From Galbitalea soli (GTDB lineage: Bacteria; Actinomycetota; Actinomycetes; Actinomycetales; Microbacteriaceae), in contig NZ_JAAGWZ010000002.1 in assembly GCF_010686725.1 (NCBI RefSeq), positions 434,001-498,000 of the forward strand: a stretch of 64,000 nt of DNA, written 5' to 3'. The position numbers and the translations under genes were made by a program. This document shows, one piece after another, positions 60,501 through 64,000 of this stretch (position 1 is its first letter; each line of letters opens with the position of its first letter). The notes under the pieces are model-generated. The model made no database searches, was not told the DNA's origin, and saw nothing but the letters and a program-made list of their open reading frames with translations.

Positions 60501-63500
60501 CCGCTGGAGCCTTTGACGTCGCCTTCGACGCCATCGCCTTCGTGCCCAAGGGAGGCACCCCGAACATCCCGCTCGGTGGACCCGTCAAGCTCCAGGATGC
60601 ACCTGCCGGCTCCAACCCGGCGTGGGTCAACTGTTTGTGCGGGAAGCGAGCCGCGGGGGATCCGGTCGACACCAGCACCGGCTACTTCGGCATCACCTCT
60701 CAGGACCTCGCCACAGGTGGGCGCGGGGCATCCCTGAACCTCACCCTCACTTACTCCTCAGCGTTGGCCGACCCTTCGGGTCCCGCTGGGTCGAGCGCCA
60801 TCTCCGGAGCGTTCGGTCCGGGGTGGACATATTCATACGGCCTCAGCGCGACCACCGACCCATCGACGAGCGCCGTGACGATACTCCAGGAAGATGGTTC
60901 CCGGGTGGGATTCACATTGTCAGGATCGACCTACACGCCGACCTCCCCGCGATTCGACGCGACCCTCACGAAGTCCGGCACAACCTACACATACTCGCGG
61001 CGTGGGACCTTCATCGCACTATTCGACACATCCACGGGACATCTGACGGCCGAGTATGACCAGGCTGGCTACGCCGCATCGCCCAAATATGGTGAAGCGT
61101 TCGCCTATGACGCCTCAGGGCACCTCCACACGGTCACAGACGCAGGCGGAAGGGTTTATACGTTCACGTGGACCGGCAGCCACATTACTTCCGTCGTCAG
61201 TTCCGCCAGCCAACAAGTGGACTATAAATACAACGCGTCCGGACAGCTGACCGACATCTATGGCGTCGGTACTCTGCGACCCGGCGGCGTTGACGGGGAC
61301 CAGGATCACTCCCAATACACCTACACCGCCGCGAACCTGATGTCGTCGTTCCGCACCCCGAACAACTACGGCAAGACCGGGACGCCAACTCCGACCACCT
61401 CGATGCTTTACGACTCGTCCGAGCGAGTGACGTCGCAGACCGACCCGATGGGCAAGACAACCACATTCACCTACGGCCCTGACACCGGAGCAGGTCTCGT
61501 CGCCGGCCAGACGTTAGTTACCGATGCCGTCGGCCATAAAGACCTCCAGACGTACACCAACGGGCTGCTGACCTCCGACACGAAGGGTTACGGAAGCGCA
61601 GTCGCACAAACGTGGACCTACGCCTACGACCCGCAAACGCTCGGTGTTTCACAGCAGACAAACCCCGACGGCGGAGTCGAGACGTTCACCTACGACGACA
61701 ACGGTGACCAGACGTCGCTCAGCGATGCCCTCGGCCGGACCACAGATTTCATTTACGACGCGAACGGCCATGTCGCTGAGGAGACGACACCGGATCTGGT
61801 GCAGACCACCAATACCTTCAACGCGGCAGGAGCTCAGACCAGCGAGACGATCGCTGAACCTGGACAGAGCGCCGAGAGTAGCGACAGCAACCCTCCGGCA
61901 ACGGTCAGCCGCACCGAATCCGTGACCTACCCCTCGACCACTTATCCCGCGGACCCGTCCGTAGCCACCGATTATGACGGCAACAAGACGACGCTGACTT
62001 TCGACGCGTACGGCGACATGACGTCAACAAAGGACGCCGCAGGAAACACGACGAAGTACGGATACGACACAACGAAAGGTCTGCTGACCGCCACGGTGTC
62101 GGCCCGCGGTGTCGCTGCCGGAAGCACAACCTCATGCGCACCCCCCGCAACTGGTTGCACGACATACACTCACGACGCCTGGGGCAGAGTCCTGATCACT
62201 ACCGACCCACTCGGTCACACCACGAAGCTGACCTACGACGCAGACGGGGACGTGCTCACGTCAACTGACGGGGATGCGAACACAACCACAACCACATACG
62301 ACAACGACGACCGGGCAGTGACAGTCGCCGCCCCGACAGGAACCGAGACTACGGTCTACAACGACGACGGGACATCGCACTCTGTCACCGACCTCGGCGC
62401 GCACGCCACCACCTATACGTACGACGGTCAGGGGCGCGTGAGCACGGTCACGGATCCAGATTCCAAAGTGACCCAGTACGGTTACGACGCGGACGGCAAT
62501 CAGAACAGCCTCATCGACCCGAACGGAACCACGACATCCTCTGTTTACGACAAAGCAGGCGAGCTCGCCTCCGTTAGCTATACGGGGACCTTGACCGCGC
62601 ACTCGGTCTCTTACACCTACGACGCGGCCGGCCGACGAGCGACCATGACCGACGCCACCGGGACCTCGACGTACAGCTATGACAACTTTGGTGAACTTGT
62701 TTCGTACGTCAGCGGTGCCGGCACAGCGGTCGGTTACACCTACGACGCGGAAGGCAACCAGACCTCAATCGTCTATCCCGGAGCAGGCAACACCGTCACA
62801 CGAGGCTTCAATACGCTCAATCAGCTGGCGAACATCAAGGACGCCGCCGGACGGCAAACCACTTTCACCTATGACGCCGATGGCCGCAACACACTCATCA
62901 CCTACCCGAACGGAACGACCGACACCATCGGATACAACAACGCATCTCAGGAAACCTCGACTGCCTTGGCCAAGGGCGCTACGGCCCTCGGAACCTTCAC
63001 TTACGGTCGCGATAACGCCGGGAACGAATCGAGTTCGACGCCGGCAAACGGGGCACTGGGGTCCGCGACGACCTACACGTATAACGCGAACAATGAGTTG
63101 AAAACTTCGGTCACGGGAGGGACAACCACCAGCCACAGCTATGACAACGCCACCAATCCCACCCTCAACGGCGCAACAACTCAGGTGTTCGACAGCGCAG
63201 ACCGGCTCTGCTGGGCCACGACAACGACGGTGACTTCCCCAAGCTGCAGCACACCAGTCTCCGGCGCGACCGTGTACACAACAAATGCTGACGGTCAGCG
63301 CACGTCAAAGACGCCGTCAGGTTCTACCGCCACCAACTACGCATGGAACGGAGCTGGTGAGCTGGACAACATATCCGGTGCGGTGACTGCCTCCTATGTC
63401 TATAACGGCGACGGACTGCGGACCAGTAAAACCGTGGGTTCCACGACAACCTCATTCACCTGGAGCCCCGCCGGGACCGTTCCCGAGATGCTCACCGACG

Positions 63501-64000
63501 GAACGCTCGACTACATATACGGTCCTAGCGGCGCGCCGATCGAACAGACAGCTACTGCCGGCGCGAGCCCCGACTGGTACTTCAACGATGCGCAAGGCTC
63601 GACCGCGGAACTTGTCGACTCGACCGGCGCGGCAGTCGCCCACTATTCATATTCAGTAGCTGGAGCAGTGACTAGCAATACCGGCACGACGTCCACGCCG
63701 CTTCAATTCAATGGGCAATACACCGACACTGAGTCTGGGTTGATCTACCTGCGGGCGCGCTACTACGACCCAGCCACCACGTTGTTCCTGTCGGTTGACC
63801 CGCTCGTCGGTGCCACCCACGCCGCCTTCGTCTACGGCATGAACAACCCATTGGACGTGTTCGACCCCCTGGGATTGTGGGGCTGGGGTGACACTTTGGC
63901 CGTAGTGGGTATTGTCGGCCTCGTGGTCGCTGGCGTTGCCCTGACCGCAACCGGTGTCGGCGCAATCGGAGACGCAGGAGTAGCAGTGGGAGTCGCGGAA
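57503..64000 (+). CDS. Secreted RHS/YD-repeat protein with internal lysozyme-like domain (3' end outside window)
   Basis: At least 2,166 residues, open to the last base. ATG 57503 gives a long Sec signal (hydrophobic core about 25-42, ARA cleavage near 48). A beta-rich region (about 50-330) and a Ser/Thr-rich linker lead to a lytic-transglycosylase-like domain (VMEAIVAQESNFNQ with Glu555, CGYGLAQVT, WYLAAWAYNTG). A further beta domain precedes many YD repeats (e.g. FTYDDNGDQTSLSD, YTYDAEGNQTSIVY) and the RHS core (YTDTESGLIYLRARYYDP, FLSVDPLVGATH, NNPLDVFDPLGLWG). After the core a hydrophobic stretch begins, where a variable toxin tip is expected. A shell protein delivering a C-terminal effector is the likely role. 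Confidence 0.92.
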   Translation, partial: MHLHHGILSARYRRQGRLGRWTFGILTTGLSATLLVAGVFSSGPARAATPATAAAVPTSTAKLADVKGAAAKSTDIAIDGIGESDGYHLRVARESSAYAWSDIAVIKPANLDESTWYGYQCLTDDGKYAAVSVLPADGEDIESQRTAGAYAYEVDIASGKVTALASGVGSFYFSPSCGAGDTATFTASIGADQQTTELSTYSLATGMQTKHSIVAGQITSAVVTGQMLVGARGNALVRIANGGTAKAPIAATTLTSAMNGAPYSLVPAADGGLDFLSHAASNDSAAVWHYSAGSLKKLGTGETSELRLFEGANGVNTATGTQTFTTNAHIKLVKLTHLGMAPTTVSLRRNAAFGSIRRSTPVKSSKASSPNLSTKNSDVAALELTATHKLFNSKFTTTPSTRSRSIRTTGPRGSAKSSDGDDISGVSPKESKTAATFKTGAASTAASITVGSTTDHSVTPALSPGATTPTCAVPRLSPTLQAMQPGNAQVSWAIEMAEQGLLTGSSSTRPANFDNMGLASYSPSSDFPPVPLSHPSSDTWNSVPRSVMEAIVAQESNFNQSSWHALPGIAGDPLIADYYGAGNSISTINYPAADCGYGLAQVTTGMHVGDTTITAHGQMKVAVDYQENVAAGLQILEKTWNQLYAAGITVNGGDPRYLENWYLAAWAYNTGIQPTAAFGNTTGCTPSASCTGPDGTWGLGWSNNPANPSYSPARLPYLEYTYGDAAHPSSWPYEERIMGWMGSAIVRYGFTAYTQADFHGGEGWLQIPPTTAFCSTAGDDCNPATSTCSLSDSECWWHTPVTWITSCSNTCATSSYTDAAGSSEPTYTPPATRPVTKTCTIDTSQVPAGSLITDDLATPADNLQGCSGSAWTNSGSFTLTSGQNSSGDPIGDIDLHQLGAGLGGHVYFTHTEPASSTSLIDKGVWAPSLPSTQNYKIMVHLPATGAVAVDATYTVNPGGGGQQTAVRLNQDFGQEVWVSLGTFGMQPGGTVTLTNASSMTAGAFDVAFDAIAFVPKGGTPNIPLGGPVKLQDAPAGSNPAWVNCLCGKRAAGDPVDTSTGYFGITSQDLATGGRGASLNLTLTYSSALADPSGPAGSSAISGAFGPGWTYSYGLSATTDPSTSAVTILQEDGSRVGFTLSGSTYTPTSPRFDATLTKSGTTYTYSRRGTFIALFDTSTGHLTAEYDQAGYAASPKYGEAFAYDASGHLHTVTDAGGRVYTFTWTGSHITSVVSSASQQVDYKYNASGQLTDIYGVGTLRPGGVDGDQDHSQYTYTAANLMSSFRTPNNYGKTGTPTPTTSMLYDSSERVTSQTDPMGKTTTFTYGPDTGAGLVAGQTLVTDAVGHKDLQTYTNGLLTSDTKGYGSAVAQTWTYAYDPQTLGVSQQTNPDGGVETFTYDDNGDQTSLSDALGRTTDFIYDANGHVAEETTPDLVQTTNTFNAAGAQTSETIAEPGQSAESSDSNPPATVSRTESVTYPSTTYPADPSVATDYDGNKTTLTFDAYGDMTSTKDAAGNTTKYGYDTTKGLLTATVSARGVAAGSTTSCAPPATGCTTYTHDAWGRVLITTDPLGHTTKLTYDADGDVLTSTDGDANTTTTTYDNDDRAVTVAAPTGTETTVYNDDGTSHSVTDLGAHATTYTYDGQGRVSTVTDPDSKVTQYGYDADGNQNSLIDPNGTTTSSVYDKAGELASVSYTGTLTAHSVSYTYDAAGRRATMTDATGTSTYSYDNFGELVSYVSGAGTAVGYTYDAEGNQTSIVYPGAGNTVTRGFNTLNQLANIKDAAGRQTTFTYDADGRNTLITYPNGTTDTIGYNNASQETSTALAKGATALGTFTYGRDNAGNESSSTPANGALGSATTYTYNANNELKTSVTGGTTTSHSYDNATNPTLNGATTQVFDSADRLCWATTTTVTSPSCSTPVSGATVYTTNADGQRTSKTPSGSTATNYAWNGAGELDNISGAVTASYVYNGDGLRTSKTVGSTTTSFTWSPAGTVPEMLTDGTLDYIYGPSGAPIEQTATAGASPDWYFNDAQGSTAELVDSTGAAVAHYSYSVAGAVTSNTGTTSTPLQFNGQYTDTESGLIYLRARYYDPATTLFLSVDPLVGATHAAFVYGMNNPLDVFDPLGLWGWGDTLAVVGIVGLVVAGVALTATGVGAIGDAGVAVGVAE

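Overview
The window looks like an actinobacterial chromosome, most probably a member of Microbacteriaceae. The first 42 kb is very GC-rich, uses many GTG starts, and carries lineage markers: a WhiB-type Fe-S regulator, DUF3499, DUF5719, an FmdB zinc ribbon, and a galU / 5-formyl-THF cyclo-ligase / mscL neighbourhood. Many genes have a TANNNT -10 box 6-7 nt before the start codon, as expected for leaderless transcripts.

1-23.9 kb is a cell-surface glycan region. It holds two tandem GDP-mannose 4,6-dehydratase paralogues, polytopic membrane proteins, two paralogous GT4 glycosyltransferases, a GT2 enzyme, a large two-part putative glycosyltransferase, another GT4 enzyme, and two O-antigen-ligase-type proteins. 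Mannose-6-phosphate isomerase, a GT2-GtrA protein and a GalE-type epimerase follow, interrupted by an acyl-CoA dehydrogenase and a GlxA-type AraC regulator. ManA can feed mannose phosphates towards GDP-mannose, Gmd makes the 4-keto-6-deoxy sugar, GalE-type and GalU (39.3 kb) serve UDP-hexoses, and the transferases and ligases would build and attach the polymer.

24-42 kb is core genome: whiB, a large GT2 membrane protein, DUF5719, a zincin-fold protein without HExxH, DUF3499, an AraC/VOC pair, a soluble Ser/Thr kinase with GAF domain, a CHAP-domain hydrolase, a large SF1-helicase-like protein whose ATPase motifs have lost key residues, mscL, fmdB-like, 5-formyl-THF cyclo-ligase, galU, a GNAT acetyltransferase and a membrane protein. 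The block ends with tRNA-Ala(CGC) and a strong terminator.

From about 42.2 kb to the end the sequence changes character: visibly lower GC, more AT-rich codons, long gene-free gaps, a broken gene, and many small secreted or membrane proteins. This is very likely a genomic island beside the tRNA gene, though no integrase or second attachment site lies inside the window. It contains two MacB/FtsX-type ABC exporter modules (43.2-47.3 and 54.5-57.4 kb). Each is neighboured on the opposite strand by a lipoprotein and a small Sec-secreted protein. The second module adds a peptidoglycan-binding adaptor and a LysM lipoprotein. The island then runs into a giant secreted RHS/YD-repeat protein with an internal lysozyme-like domain; its variable C-terminal tip lies beyond the window.
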